Source: JBGRQB01 sp041725875
GTDB taxonomy: Bacteria > Bacteroidota > Ignavibacteria > Ignavibacteriales > Melioribacteraceae
Reading direction: 5' to 3'
Assembly (NCBI GenBank): GCA_041725875.1
Contig: JBGRQB010000055.1
Location: forward strand, 1 to 22,968
Length of the DNA stretch: 22,968 nt
This document shows, one piece after another, positions 1-8,568 of the stretch (the first letter of the stretch is position 1; every line of letters begins with the position of its first letter). The position numbers and the translations under genes are program-made. The notes beneath the pieces are model-generated. The model saw nothing but the letters and a program-made list of their open reading frames with translations, did not search any database and was not told where the DNA came from.

Positions 1-773
1 AGGAACTCCAGAAAGATATTAAAAAGAGAAAGCGGACAGAAGAAGAGTTAAAACACGCAAAACAGAAAGCGGAAAAATCAGATAAACTTAAATCAGAATT
101 TCTTGCGCAAATGTCTCACGAAATCAGAACACCTGTCAGCAGCTTGTTAAGTTTTTCAAATCTGATAAAAGAAGAAACAATAGATACTCTTGATCCGGCA
201 ATTGCAGAAAGTTTTGATGTAATAGATAATGCAGGCAGGAGAATTACAAGAACCATCGATTTGATATTAAATATGTCGCAAATTCAAACCGGCTCATACG
301 AGGCCAAGTTTCAGGAGTTTGATCTGCAGCAGAGAGTTATAAATAACATTTACAACGAATATAGAAAAATTGCCAGCGATAAGGGACTCGATTTGAAAAT
401 AAAGAAAGCAGGTACAGATACAAGACTTCTTGCAGATGAATATACTGTTTTTCAGATTATTAATAATCTTGTTGATAATGCAGTTAAATATACGCACAGC
501 GGAAATGTTGAAATCCGTGTGAAAAATATTTCAGAGAACAAATTAAATGTTGAAGTTGAAGATACAGGTATTGGGATTTCGGAAGAATATCTGCCAAACA
601 TTTTTAACGAGTTTTCGCAGGAACAGCAGGGTTACACCAGAAAATATGATGGTAACGGACTCGGACTCGCATTGGTAAAAAGATATTGCGAAATCAACAA
701 TGCCGAAATAAAAGTGGAAAGCAAAAAAGGTGTGGGAACCAAATTTGAAGTCACCTTTGAAGTTGATGAATAA
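1..773 (+). CDS. Sensor histidine kinase, C-terminal part (5' end outside window)
   Basis: The reading frame is open from the window edge (first full codon at position 3), so the sensor part lies upstream. What is visible begins with a charged linker, then a HisKA domain with the H-box MSHEIRTP (phospho-acceptor His at 117-119). A HATPase_c domain follows, with the N-box NNLVDNAVKYT, the G1 box DTGIGIS, an F-box region and the G2 box GNGLGLALV. It should autophosphorylate on His and pass phosphate to an unknown response regulator. No membrane segment is visible. The kinase core closely resembles that of the 1729-4323 kinase, including the linker EKSDKLKSEFLAQMSHEIRT, so the two are paralogues. 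The gene converges on a Crp-type regulator with only six bases between stop codons. The internal ATG at 111 is inside the H-box and is not the start. Confidence 0.93.
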   Translation, partial: ELQKDIKKRKRTEEELKHAKQKAEKSDKLKSEFLAQMSHEIRTPVSSLLSFSNLIKEETIDTLDPAIAESFDVIDNAGRRITRTIDLILNMSQIQTGSYEAKFQEFDLQQRVINNIYNEYRKIASDKGLDLKIKKAGTDTRLLADEYTVFQIINNLVDNAVKYTHSGNVEIRVKNISENKLNVEVEDTGIGISEEYLPNIFNEFSQEQQGYTRKYDGNGLGLALVKRYCEINNAEIKVESKKGVGTKFEVTFEVDE

Positions 774-779
774 ATAAAA

Positions 780-1469
780 TTATTTTAATTCATTTTTAAG
801 ATATGCTTCATCACGTATAATAAGCTTTCGTCTGTCAAAATAAATTATGTTATCATCTCGCAATTCAGTTAAAATGGAATTTACTGTTTGTCTGGAACAA
901 GCCGTTAATTCAGCAATATTCTGATGAGTCAAAAAAGGTTTAACAAAAATTTCTACTCCCACTTTTTCACCAAAATCTTCTGCAAAAGAAAGTAAGAAAG
1001 AGATTACTCTTTGTCGTGCATCAAGAAAAAACAACTCTTCAATTCTGTTGCTGAATTTTTTTAATCGTAAACCAATCAGCTTTGTAACTTCTAAATTAAG
1101 TTTTGGATTAGTTTCCATAAGCTCTTTAAAAGTATTGCTTTCAATTGAACAAACAACACACTCTTCAATTGCAACTGCATAATCTTTATTTTCGGTTTCA
1201 TCAAAAATTGACATCTCACCAAAAATTTCACCCGGATGAAGAAGAGAAATTATCATCTCTTTTCCTTCATTGGAGAGACGGGAAAGCTTCAGTTTTCCAT
1301 CTTTAAGAAAATAAATAAAAGGGGAGTTATTTATATCAAAATCTATTGAATCATTCTTTGAAAGTTTTCTGTCGGAAACAACTCTGCTTAATCCCGTTAA
1401 CGTTTCTTTATCAAGCGATTTGAACAGATTAAAATTTTCCAGATACCATAATTTTCGCGCAGCGTTCAT
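780..1469 (-). CDS. Crp/Fnr-family transcriptional regulator
   Basis: A 229-residue protein of normal Crp length. Residues ~15-120 form a cyclic-nucleotide-binding-like beta-roll (GEIFGEMSIFDE at 80-91). Residues ~150-220 form a Crp-type winged helix-turn-helix (HQNIAELTACSRQTVNSIL, about 182-200). In classical cAMP receptor proteins the segment after GE carries an Arg-Ser pair that binds the phosphate of cAMP. Here the corresponding stretch is ETENKDYAVA with no Arg, so cAMP binding is doubtful. There is no N-terminal Cys cluster, so it is not an oxygen-sensing FeS Fnr. The signal is therefore unknown. It is divergent from the big PAS kinase and convergent with the first kinase, so it sits between two paralogous kinases. 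The ATG is followed by a typical N-terminus (MNAARKLWYLENFNLFKSL). Confidence 0.9.
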   Translation of the reverse strand: MNAARKLWYLENFNLFKSLDKETLTGLSRVVSDRKLSKNDSIDFDINNSPFIYFLKDGKLKLSRLSNEGKEMIISLLHPGEIFGEMSIFDETENKDYAVAIEECVVCSIESNTFKELMETNPKLNLEVTKLIGLRLKKFSNRIEELFFLDARQRVISFLLSFAEDFGEKVGVEIFVKPFLTHQNIAELTACSRQTVNSILTELRDDNIIYFDRRKLIIRDEAYLKNELK

Positions 1470-1480
1470 CGATTTTCCTA

Positions 1481-1500
1481 TTTATTTTGTGTGAAATAAA
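1481..1500. promoter_or_regulatory. Short inverted repeat just upstream of the Crp-type gene
   Basis: TTTATTT (1481-1487) and AAATAAA (1494-1500) are perfect 7-base arms around TGTGTG, 12-31 bases ahead of the regulator's start. Its position fits an operator for autoregulation, and it contains one TGTGA half-site, but the arms are plain A/T and the full Crp consensus is absent. The rest of the 259-base divergent gap (1470-1728) shows no other convincing motif. Confidence 0.25.
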
Positions 1501-1728
1501 AGAAAATTAAAGTTAATGTCAACTATCCGAAAATTCAAAAACATACGGGGAAAAGTATTGGTGATATTATTTATCTGAACAACCTTCAACCCCGACGCAA
1601 TAGTTATGGAACAACAAGATATTGTTAATCCGGGAAACTAAATCTGCAAACTAAAATTTTGCTTAACTGATATCGAATATAGACCTGTAATATAGTTTAA
1701 ATGGCAATTAAGGCAGGTTAACAAGGCG

Positions 1729-4323
1729 ATGGGAAAAATAACTATTCTTTTGGTGGAAAAGAATGAAAATGATGTTCATCTTTTCAGGGAACTTGTAGCT
1801 TCAAGACCCGAAGAATATGAAGTGGTTATGGTTGTCGGGAGTCGGCAGGAAGCAATAACAAAACTTAACGCTCATAATTTTGACATAATTTTTACAACTC
1901 TGGATCTACCAGATTGTAAAGAGTTTGAAATATATGAATCGCTAAGAAACGAAGCCGAACTGGTTCCGATAATTATTCTGGATGATACGGAAAATAAGGA
2001 AACAGCGGCAAAAGCTCTGCAGGCAGGTGCACAGGATTATCTTACAAAAGATCAGCTTGAAATTAGTCTTCTTTTAAGATCGATTCACTACTCAATTGAA
2101 CGAATGAAACTTAGACGAAAAGTGTTTAACAGTCAGATGCTTTTTCAAAATCTGTTTGAACATTCTAATCAGGCAATCTACATTTTGTATAACGGTAAAT
2201 TTGAGCGGATAAACAAAAAATTTGAAGATATATTCGGCTACACAATAGAAGAACTGAACGATCCCGGATTTGATATTGATAACATAATTCCCATCAACAC
2301 AATGCGGCAAAATTTTGATCCGCAGATAGATTCAAATCCTATTTTTGAATTTAATGCGCGGGCCAAAAACGGAGAAAAGATTGCCTGCGAGATTTATATA
2401 ACATATATGAATTACAAAAACAGTGTTGCTGTTCAGGGAATTATCAGAGATATAACATCTAAAAAAGCAACAGAAAAAGCTCTGTTTGAAAGTGAAGAAA
2501 AGTTCAGAAGAATATTTGAAAATATTCCTATTGGAATTTACAGAGCAACTCCCGCAGGAAATCTGACTTTTGCAAATAACACTTTGTGTCAGATGCTCGG
2601 TTATTCATTAAAAGAGCTACAAAATGATGGTCTTATAGAAGCATTTTTTAACAGAAAAGAGCGACAGAGATTTAATGAAATTATGTCTTCCACAGGAATC
2701 ATCTATGCGCACGAAGATATCTGGCAAAGAAAAAACGGGACAAAACTTTACGTACTTGAAAGTGCCAGAGCAGTAAAAAATGAAAAGGGAGTTATTGAAT
2801 ATTACGAAGGTTCGGTGCAGGATATTTCTGATAAAAAACGTGATGAACATCAGCTTAATTTGCAGAATACAGCACTGCGTACCGCTGCAAACGGAATTGT
2901 TATAACAGATAAAGAAGGAATAGTTGTATGGATTAATCCTTCATTTACCCGACTCACAGGTTATACCGAAGCAGATGTTTTCGGGCAAAAACTCAGTCTG
3001 CTCAGTTCAAAAACTCAGGGAGAAGATTTTTATCGTTATTTATGGAACACAATTTCAACAGGTCATCCCTGGAGAGGTGAAATAGTAAACAAAAGAAAAA
3101 ACGGAGCTTTGTATGTTGAAGAGCAGACAATCACTCCGGTATTAAATGAAGAATCGGAAATTACACATTACATTGCAATTAAACAGGATATCACCGAGAG
3201 AAAGCAGACAGAGCAGGCTTTGCTGGAAAGTGAAGAACGGTTCAGAGGAATTTATGAAAATGCTGTTCTGGGTATTTTCAGAATGAACAAAAGCGGTAAA
3301 TTCCAGATGGCAAATCCGGCTCTTATAAAAATGCTTGGATACAACTCTTACAGATCAATGGTTATTACAGAAGATCTGAATCCGGAGATTGAAAAGTTCA
3401 ATACTGAAAAAATAGTTTCACTTGTTGAAAACTCAGATTCCATAACAGGAGTTGAAACAGTTCTTAAAAGAAAAAACGGCGATGAATTTTTTGTTACAAT
3501 TAATCTGATTGTTATTCGTGATGAAAATGGAAAAGTAAAATATTACGAAGGTACAATGGATGACATAACAAAAAGAAAAGCAATTGTAAGTGAATTAATT
3601 AAAGCAAAAGAAACAGCCGAAAAATCGGATAAACTTAAATCGGAATTTCTTGCGCAGATGTCGCACGAAATAAGAACACCTGTAAATACAATTTTGAATT
3701 TTGTTAGTCTGATTAAAAATGAACTCCCCGGAAACGATCTGGAAGAGATAGGCCGATGCTTTGATATTATTGGAAGCGCAAGTGCAAGATTAATAAGAAC
3801 AATCGATCTTATGCTGAATATGTCTGAACTGCAAGCCGGAAATTATGAATATTCCCCTACAAAAGTTGATCTCTATTCCTGCATTACCGAGCAGATTCAG
3901 AAAAGCTATCAAAAAGAAGCAGCTTCGAAAAATATTGAGTTAAATATTCTTAATGAGGCAGACAGTACCTCTGTATTTGCAGATGAATACAGCATTATGC
4001 AGATTTTTTCCAATCTTCTTGATAACGCAATTAAATATACGCCCAACGGAGAAATTCTCACACGGTTCTACCAGGATGCACAAAGTAATCTCAATATGGA
4101 AATATCAGATACGGGAATTGGTATTTCAGACGATTACCTCCCTTATATTTTTGAACCTTTTTCACAGGAAGAGCAAGGGTATACCAGACAATTTGAAGGT
4201 AACGGACTCGGACTCGCACTCGTAAAAAAATATTGCGAACTGAACCATTGCAAAATTGACGTAAAAAGTGAAAAAGGAAAGGGAACCAGATTTAATATTC
4301 GTTTCGAAGAGCAATCTTCCTAA
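1729..4323 (+). CDS. Hybrid sensor histidine kinase: degenerate receiver, four PAS domains, HisKA, HATPase
   Basis: An 864-residue soluble kinase. Residues 1-125 are a CheY-like receiver fold. Four PAS domains follow at about 135-250, 254-375, 375-500 and 500-620, each ending in the typical DIT/DIS-x-[KR]-K linker. HisKA has its acceptor at His646 (MSHEIRTP). HATPase_c has the N-box around Asn766, DTGIGIS near 800 and GNGLGLALV near the end. No transmembrane segment is visible, so it is probably cytoplasmic. The receiver is abnormal: the phospho-acceptor Asp position, four residues before the conserved Pro61, is Thr57; the acidic pocket reads Glu10-Lys11 instead of Glu/Asp-Asp; and the switch Thr/Ser is Asp. 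The conserved Lys (YLTKDQ) remains. It is probably a non-phosphorylatable docking or sensing module. The kinase core is paralogous to that ending at 773. Cognate ligands and partner are unknown. Confidence 0.93.
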   Translation: MGKITILLVEKNENDVHLFRELVASRPEEYEVVMVVGSRQEAITKLNAHNFDIIFTTLDLPDCKEFEIYESLRNEAELVPIIILDDTENKETAAKALQAGAQDYLTKDQLEISLLLRSIHYSIERMKLRRKVFNSQMLFQNLFEHSNQAIYILYNGKFERINKKFEDIFGYTIEELNDPGFDIDNIIPINTMRQNFDPQIDSNPIFEFNARAKNGEKIACEIYITYMNYKNSVAVQGIIRDITSKKATEKALFESEEKFRRIFENIPIGIYRATPAGNLTFANNTLCQMLGYSLKELQNDGLIEAFFNRKERQRFNEIMSSTGIIYAHEDIWQRKNGTKLYVLESARAVKNEKGVIEYYEGSVQDISDKKRDEHQLNLQNTALRTAANGIVITDKEGIVVWINPSFTRLTGYTEADVFGQKLSLLSSKTQGEDFYRYLWNTISTGHPWRGEIVNKRKNGALYVEEQTITPVLNEESEITHYIAIKQDITERKQTEQALLESEERFRGIYENAVLGIFRMNKSGKFQMANPALIKMLGYNSYRSMVITEDLNPEIEKFNTEKIVSLVENSDSITGVETVLKRKNGDEFFVTINLIVIRDENGKVKYYEGTMDDITKRKAIVSELIKAKETAEKSDKLKSEFLAQMSHEIRTPVNTILNFVSLIKNELPGNDLEEIGRCFDIIGSASARLIRTIDLMLNMSELQAGNYEYSPTKVDLYSCITEQIQKSYQKEAASKNIELNILNEADSTSVFADEYSIMQIFSNLLDNAIKYTPNGEILTRFYQDAQSNLNMEISDTGIGISDDYLPYIFEPFSQEEQGYTRQFEGNGLGLALVKKYCELNHCKIDVKSEKGKGTRFNIRFEEQSS

Positions 4324-4404
4324 CTTTATTAGGAATTAAAACTTACTTTTGTAACAGTTTTCCTGTTTTATGTCCCTGTTAGTTTAAGTTTCTTAGGTGA
4401 AATA

Positions 4405-4436
4405 TTGATATGTAATCATTATTATACTATATTTTG
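4405..4436 (+). promoter_or_regulatory. Putative Bacteroidota-type promoter for the GH13/transporter operon
   Basis: TTG (4405-4407), then 20 bases, then TATATTTTG (4428-4436). The Bacteroidota consensus is TTG-N17-23-TAnnTTTG; this site has one extra base between TA and TTTG. It lies about 90 bases ahead of the lipoprotein start, in the only gap before the operon. Sequence match only. Confidence 0.35.
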
Positions 4437-4447
4437 CAAATGTTTAT

Positions 4448-4478
4448 GAGGGTAAAAGCACCCCGAAAGCTTTACCTC
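4448..4478 (+). promoter_or_regulatory. Imperfect hairpin in the presumed leader of the GH13 operon
   Basis: GAGGGTAAAAGC is followed by AGCTTTACCTC; the arms GAGG-TAAA-GC pair with two single-base bulges around CCCCGAA. It lies 10-40 bases after the candidate promoter and 50 bases before the start codon, so it could be an operator or an RNA leader hairpin for control by sugar. There is no independent support. Confidence 0.3.
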
Positions 4479-4527
4479 ATCTTTTGAAATTTAAACTTTA
4501 ATATTAAAATATTAACAGGGAGAAGTA

Positions 4528-5907
4528 ATGCAAATTTTAAGACCCCACCTTAAAAAATTACTAAGCTTGTTCTGTATCCTGCCATTATTATGGGCGTGCG
4601 GAAACAAAGCAAAAACTGAAACCGAAACAACTCACAAAGAAATCAAACCTGTTGAGTGGAGCAAAAACTCAATAATCTACGAAGTAAACCTAAGACAATA
4701 TTCAGAAGCCGGAACATTTGCAGAGTTCGAAAAGAAATTACCAGAACTTAAAGCAATGGGTGTGGATATTTTATGGTTTATGCCTATTCATCCAATTGGT
4801 GAAAAAAATCGTAAAGGAACTATGGGAAGCTACTACGCGGTTAAAGATTACAAAGCTGTTAACCCTGAACATGGGACCCTAGAAGAATTTAAAGCTCTTG
4901 TGAAAAAAATTCACTCAATGGATATGAAAGTTATTATTGACTGGGTTGCAAATCACACAGCCTGGGATAATATCTGGGTAGAGTCAAATCCTGAATTTTT
5001 CAATAAAAATGAAAAAGGTGAATTCTTCCCGCCAGTTGACGGATGGCAGGATGTAATTGATCTTAACTATGAAAATAAAGAATTGTGGACTGCAATGACA
5101 GACGCATTAAAGTTCTGGGTAAAAGAAGCAGACATCGACGGATACAGATGTGACGTTGCTGCAATGGTTCCTTTAGAATTCTGGCAGCAGGCAAGAGTTG
5201 AGCTTGACAAAATTAAACCGGTATTTATGCTGGCAGAAGCTCACGAAGCTGAAATGCACCACGATGCTTTTGATATGACATACAGCTGGCAGCTTAAAGA
5301 TTTAATGAATGCAGTTGCAAAAGGCGAAAAAAACGCTTTGGATATCAAAAAACATTTTGAAAATGAAAAAACTGAATATAAACCGGAAGCATACAGAATG
5401 CTTTTCACAACTAACCACGATGAAAACACATGGAACGGAACCGTTTTTGAAAGATTAGGTGATGGTGCTGAAATGTTTTCTGTTTTATGCGGAACAGCAG
5501 AAGGTATGTTGCTTGTTTACAGCGGACAGGAAGCCGGTAACGAAAAAAGAATCGAATTCTTTGAAAAAGATCCTATCAAATGGAAAGAGCATAAATTCAG
5601 AGGTTTGTTTACTAAACTTGCAAACCTTAAAGAAAACAACAAAGCATTGTGGAACGGTACTTACGGTGCCGAAATGGTTCACCCGACAAATGACAATGAT
5701 AAAAATGTATACTCTTTTGTAAGAGAAAAAGAGAACAACAAAATATTTTCAATATTTAATGTAACTGGTAAAAAACAACACGTTGCTTTTACTGACAAAG
5801 TAATTGCCGGAAAATATAAAGATCTTATTACAGGTGAAGAAGTTGAAATAAAAGAGAACCAGAAGTTTGAACTGAAGCCTTGGGCATACCTGGTTTATGT
5901 TAAATAA
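4528..5907 (+). CDS. GH13 alpha-amylase-family lipoprotein
   Basis: A 459-residue glycoside hydrolase of family 13. The N-terminus is a lipoprotein signal with lipobox LWAC (Cys24) followed by a polar linker, so it should be anchored in a membrane facing the periplasm or the cell exterior. The four GH13 regions are present: DWVANH (Asp138), GYRCDVA (nucleophile Asp209), AEAHEAE (acid/base Glu237) and TTNHDE (His297-Asp298). A short C-terminal beta domain ends the protein (~370-459). It should hydrolyse alpha-1,4-glucans or maltodextrins; the exact specificity cannot be read from the sequence. The stop is 14 bases before an SLC45-like sugar transporter, so the two form an operon: cut outside the cytoplasm, then import. 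The start has GGGAG upstream (GGGAGAAGTAATG). Confidence 0.94.
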   Translation: MQILRPHLKKLLSLFCILPLLWACGNKAKTETETTHKEIKPVEWSKNSIIYEVNLRQYSEAGTFAEFEKKLPELKAMGVDILWFMPIHPIGEKNRKGTMGSYYAVKDYKAVNPEHGTLEEFKALVKKIHSMDMKVIIDWVANHTAWDNIWVESNPEFFNKNEKGEFFPPVDGWQDVIDLNYENKELWTAMTDALKFWVKEADIDGYRCDVAAMVPLEFWQQARVELDKIKPVFMLAEAHEAEMHHDAFDMTYSWQLKDLMNAVAKGEKNALDIKKHFENEKTEYKPEAYRMLFTTNHDENTWNGTVFERLGDGAEMFSVLCGTAEGMLLVYSGQEAGNEKRIEFFEKDPIKWKEHKFRGLFTKLANLKENNKALWNGTYGAEMVHPTNDNDKNVYSFVREKENNKIFSIFNVTGKKQHVAFTDKVIAGKYKDLITGEEVEIKENQKFELKPWAYLVYVK

Positions 5908-5921
5908 TTTGAGGAAAAATT

Positions 5922-7424
5922 ATGTCTAAAAAACCTGAATTAAGTTTCTGGCAAATCTGGAATATGAGTTTCGGGTTCTTAGGAATTCAGTTTGGATTTG
6001 CTTTGCAGAACGCAAATGTGAGTAGAATTTTTGAAACACTTGGCGCAAATATAGATGAAATTCCAATCCTCTGGATTGCCGCGCCTGTCACCGGTTTAAT
6101 TGTTCAGCCTATTATCGGGCATATGAGTGATAAAACCTGGACTAAACTTGGAAGACGCCGCCCCTACTTTTTAGCAGGGGCAATTCTGGCATCGCTGGCT
6201 TTGCTGGCAATGCCGAACTCTCCGGTACTCTGGATGGCTGCCGGAATGCTGTGGATAATGGATGCTTCAATTAATATTTCAATGGAACCTTTCCGCGCAT
6301 TTGTTGGTGATATGCTTCCTTCCAAACAAAGAACAGTCGGTTTTTCAATGCAGAGTTTCTTTATCGGAATAGGGGCAATTATTGCTTCGGCTTTGCCTTA
6401 TATGATGACAAACTGGTTCGGAATTGAAAACACTGCTCCTCACGGAGAAATTCCTCCTTCGGTGAAATTCTCTTTCTACATTGGCGGTATAGTATTTTTA
6501 CTTGCTGTTTTATGGACTGTATTCAGCTCCAAAGAATATTCACCAGAAGAACTTGAAAAATTTGAAGAATCGGAAGCAGGAGAGAGTAACGAAACTTCTC
6601 CGTCTGAAGACCTTATTGCTTCTGAAAAAATGATGAAAAACGGATTAATCTGGCTTGCAGTTGGCGTCGGGTTGTTCCTTCTTTTTTATCTTTATATCTA
6701 TATGGATTACGGACTCGGAGTTTTCTTTGGCGGTGCCGCAATATTTGGTATTGTTCAAATTATGGTTGCACTTCTTACTAAACAAAAGAAAACTGAAAAT
6801 GGTCTGGTAAGCATAATCAACGATCTTTACAAAATGCCTAAAACAATGGTACAGCTCTCTTATGTGCAGTTCTTTTCCTGGTTTGCACTTTTTGCAATGT
6901 GGATTTATACTACACCTGCTGTTACCAGACACATATATGGTGCAACAGATACAGCATCTGCGATTTATAATGAAGGTGCTGACTGGGTTGGTGTTTTAAT
7001 GGCAGTCTACAACGGATTTGCAGCCGTTATGGCGTTCTTTCTTGTATGGCTTGCTAAAAGAACCAGCAGAAAAACAGTTCACGCTGTGAGTCTTGTTATA
7101 GGCGGTTTGAGTCTGGCTTCTTTCTATTTCATAAAAGATCCTGATATGCTCTTAATTTCTGAATTGGGTATCGGACTTGCCTGGGCCTCAATTCTTGCAA
7201 TGCCTTACGCAATTTTAACAGGTTCTCTGCCGGCTAAGAAGATGGGTGTTTATATGGGAATTTTTAACTTCTTTATTGTAATACCTCAGATTACGGCTGC
7301 AGCTATTTTAGGATTTTTTGTGAAGAATCTGTTTGGTAATGAAGCAATTTACGCTTTAATTGCCGGTGGTGTTTCAATGCTTATTGCTGCACTGCTTGTT
7401 TCATTTGTTAAAGATGATAACTAA
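5922..7424 (+). CDS. MFS sugar transporter, SLC45/GPH-like
   Basis: A 500-residue polytopic membrane protein with about 12 hydrophobic segments. The loop after TM2 reads GHMSDKTWTKLGRRRPYFL, the signature of the SLC45/sucrose-maltose branch of the major facilitator superfamily. The second conserved block, MEPFRAFVGDMLP (~120-134), is also typical. An acidic loop (about residues 205-230, rich in Glu and Ser) separates the two halves. It probably imports di- or oligosaccharides by proton symport. It follows the GH13 lipoprotein by 14 bases with a GAGG ribosome site, so its substrate is inferred to be maltose or maltodextrins released by that enzyme. Direction and substrate are inference. Confidence 0.9.
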   Translation: MSKKPELSFWQIWNMSFGFLGIQFGFALQNANVSRIFETLGANIDEIPILWIAAPVTGLIVQPIIGHMSDKTWTKLGRRRPYFLAGAILASLALLAMPNSPVLWMAAGMLWIMDASINISMEPFRAFVGDMLPSKQRTVGFSMQSFFIGIGAIIASALPYMMTNWFGIENTAPHGEIPPSVKFSFYIGGIVFLLAVLWTVFSSKEYSPEELEKFEESEAGESNETSPSEDLIASEKMMKNGLIWLAVGVGLFLLFYLYIYMDYGLGVFFGGAAIFGIVQIMVALLTKQKKTENGLVSIINDLYKMPKTMVQLSYVQFFSWFALFAMWIYTTPAVTRHIYGATDTASAIYNEGADWVGVLMAVYNGFAAVMAFFLVWLAKRTSRKTVHAVSLVIGGLSLASFYFIKDPDMLLISELGIGLAWASILAMPYAILTGSLPAKKMGVYMGIFNFFIVIPQITAAAILGFFVKNLFGNEAIYALIAGGVSMLIAALLVSFVKDDN

Positions 7425-7436
7425 ATAGTTTATAAA

Positions 7437-7464
7437 GGGAGCTCCTAATTAAAAAGGCGCTCCC
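7437..7464. terminator. Hairpin between convergent genes
   Basis: GGGAGC (7437-7442) pairs with GCTCCC (7459-7464); after one mismatch a further CC/GG pair extends the stem, around an A/T loop. It lies in the 20-base gap between the transporter and the convergent secreted protein and overlaps the last codons of the latter. The T-tract is poor on both strands, so termination is plausible but not certain. Confidence 0.5.
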
Positions 7465-8485
7465 AAAAACTTTTCTTTCTTCTCTGGGTATTTTTCTTAA
7501 GTCGTTTATATTTCTCAAGAGTTATAATTCCAACCTGCCCCGCATAAATTCCGCCATGCAAATATCCGTCGTAAACTTTTATCTTTATCGTATTAACCTT
7601 GTCATATTTTATCAGGTCAGAAGGAATATAATAAACTCTTTGTTTATCCCATTGACTTGAATGGCGAATGTCATCCGGGATATTATGAATATTTCCGGTG
7701 CTTCCGATTTCTTTATCGTTAAAGAATGTCTGGTCGTAATCATCAATTTTTCCGGCAAGTAAAATCAACTGTTTCCCTGCAAGCTCTTTGGGAATTATCA
7801 CATCTTTTTTGTACCAGGCAAACCCGTTAAAATGCTTGTATCCCTGATAATCCCATCTGAGAGGAACTGTAATTTCTTCCCAGTCGGTTTCACCCCAGTC
7901 ATCATTATTTTCTGCAATCTTAAAGAGCCATCTGCCGCACAGATTTATAACCGGGAGTAACTCTGTTACTCCCGTATAAATTCCAAAATTACCTCGTAAC
8001 ATTCCGCCCTGCAATCTGTCATCATATACTCTGACCGCAATAACATTTTCAGAATCTTTTTTCAGCAGATACTGCGGAATATGATACATCCGTTCGGAAT
8101 TATACGAGGTAAAATAAATGGGGGGGAAGGAACCGGTGGTTCCTATTTTTATTCCGTTAAGATAAACTTCATCAACATCATCTATAAAACCGAGAATTAA
8201 AGTAAGATCGCGGTTTTCGAAATCTTCATCATATTCAAAACTTTTTCTGTACCAGGCATATCCGTCGTAACCCGGATATCCTTCGTCTTCCCAGGAGGAT
8301 GGAACAAAAATATTATCCCAGGCTGAATCATCAAAATTTGGTTCAGCCCGGGTTTTATCATCCCCAATGGAAAATTTCCATTGTCCCTTCAAATTCAATA
8401 ATCGTTTTTTTCCTGACCCGTAACTTTCTGTGAGGGTAAGAAGGAAAATTAAAATTAGCAATATATGTGTTATACGATTTTTCAT
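7445..8485 (-). CDS. Secreted protein of two tandem GH2-type sugar-binding beta-sandwich domains
   Basis: A 346-residue protein with a signal peptide (hydrophobic 7-20, cleavage near residue 23). It contains two homologous domains, ~30-172 and ~181-323, resembling the N-terminal sugar-binding/jelly-roll domain of beta-galactosidase-like enzymes (GH2). The repeat is visible to the eye: GYDGYAWYRKSF vs HFNGFAWYKKDV; GFIDDVDEVYLNG vs GKIDDYDQTFFND; RMYHIPQYLL vs RVYYIPSDLI; VYDDRLQGGMLRG vs VYDGYLHGGIYAG. There is no GH2 catalytic barrel, so hydrolysis is unlikely and a binding role is inferred. The tail (~325-346) is strongly basic (KKNTQRRKK). There is no T9SS or lipoprotein signal. It is convergent with the sugar operon. 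Its upstream gap holds TGTCA repeats shared with the adjacent two-component system promoter. Confidence 0.85.
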   Translation of the reverse strand: MKNRITHILLILIFLLTLTESYGSGKKRLLNLKGQWKFSIGDDKTRAEPNFDDSAWDNIFVPSSWEDEGYPGYDGYAWYRKSFEYDEDFENRDLTLILGFIDDVDEVYLNGIKIGTTGSFPPIYFTSYNSERMYHIPQYLLKKDSENVIAVRVYDDRLQGGMLRGNFGIYTGVTELLPVINLCGRWLFKIAENNDDWGETDWEEITVPLRWDYQGYKHFNGFAWYKKDVIIPKELAGKQLILLAGKIDDYDQTFFNDKEIGSTGNIHNIPDDIRHSSQWDKQRVYYIPSDLIKYDKVNTIKIKVYDGYLHGGIYAGQVGIITLEKYKRLKKNTQRRKKSFWERLFN

Positions 8486-8568
8486 TTTTGTAATTACTGT
8501 TTTAACATAATCTCTGTTGTTAATCTAATTGTTTCAAATGTTTTTGTTGTTAGTTTCAAATCAAACAA

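Noticed and set aside
4353..4367. Terminator after the large PAS kinase (AACAG/CTGTT)
   Set aside because: Only a 5-bp A/T-rich stem with a short, broken T-run; not distinguishable from chance.
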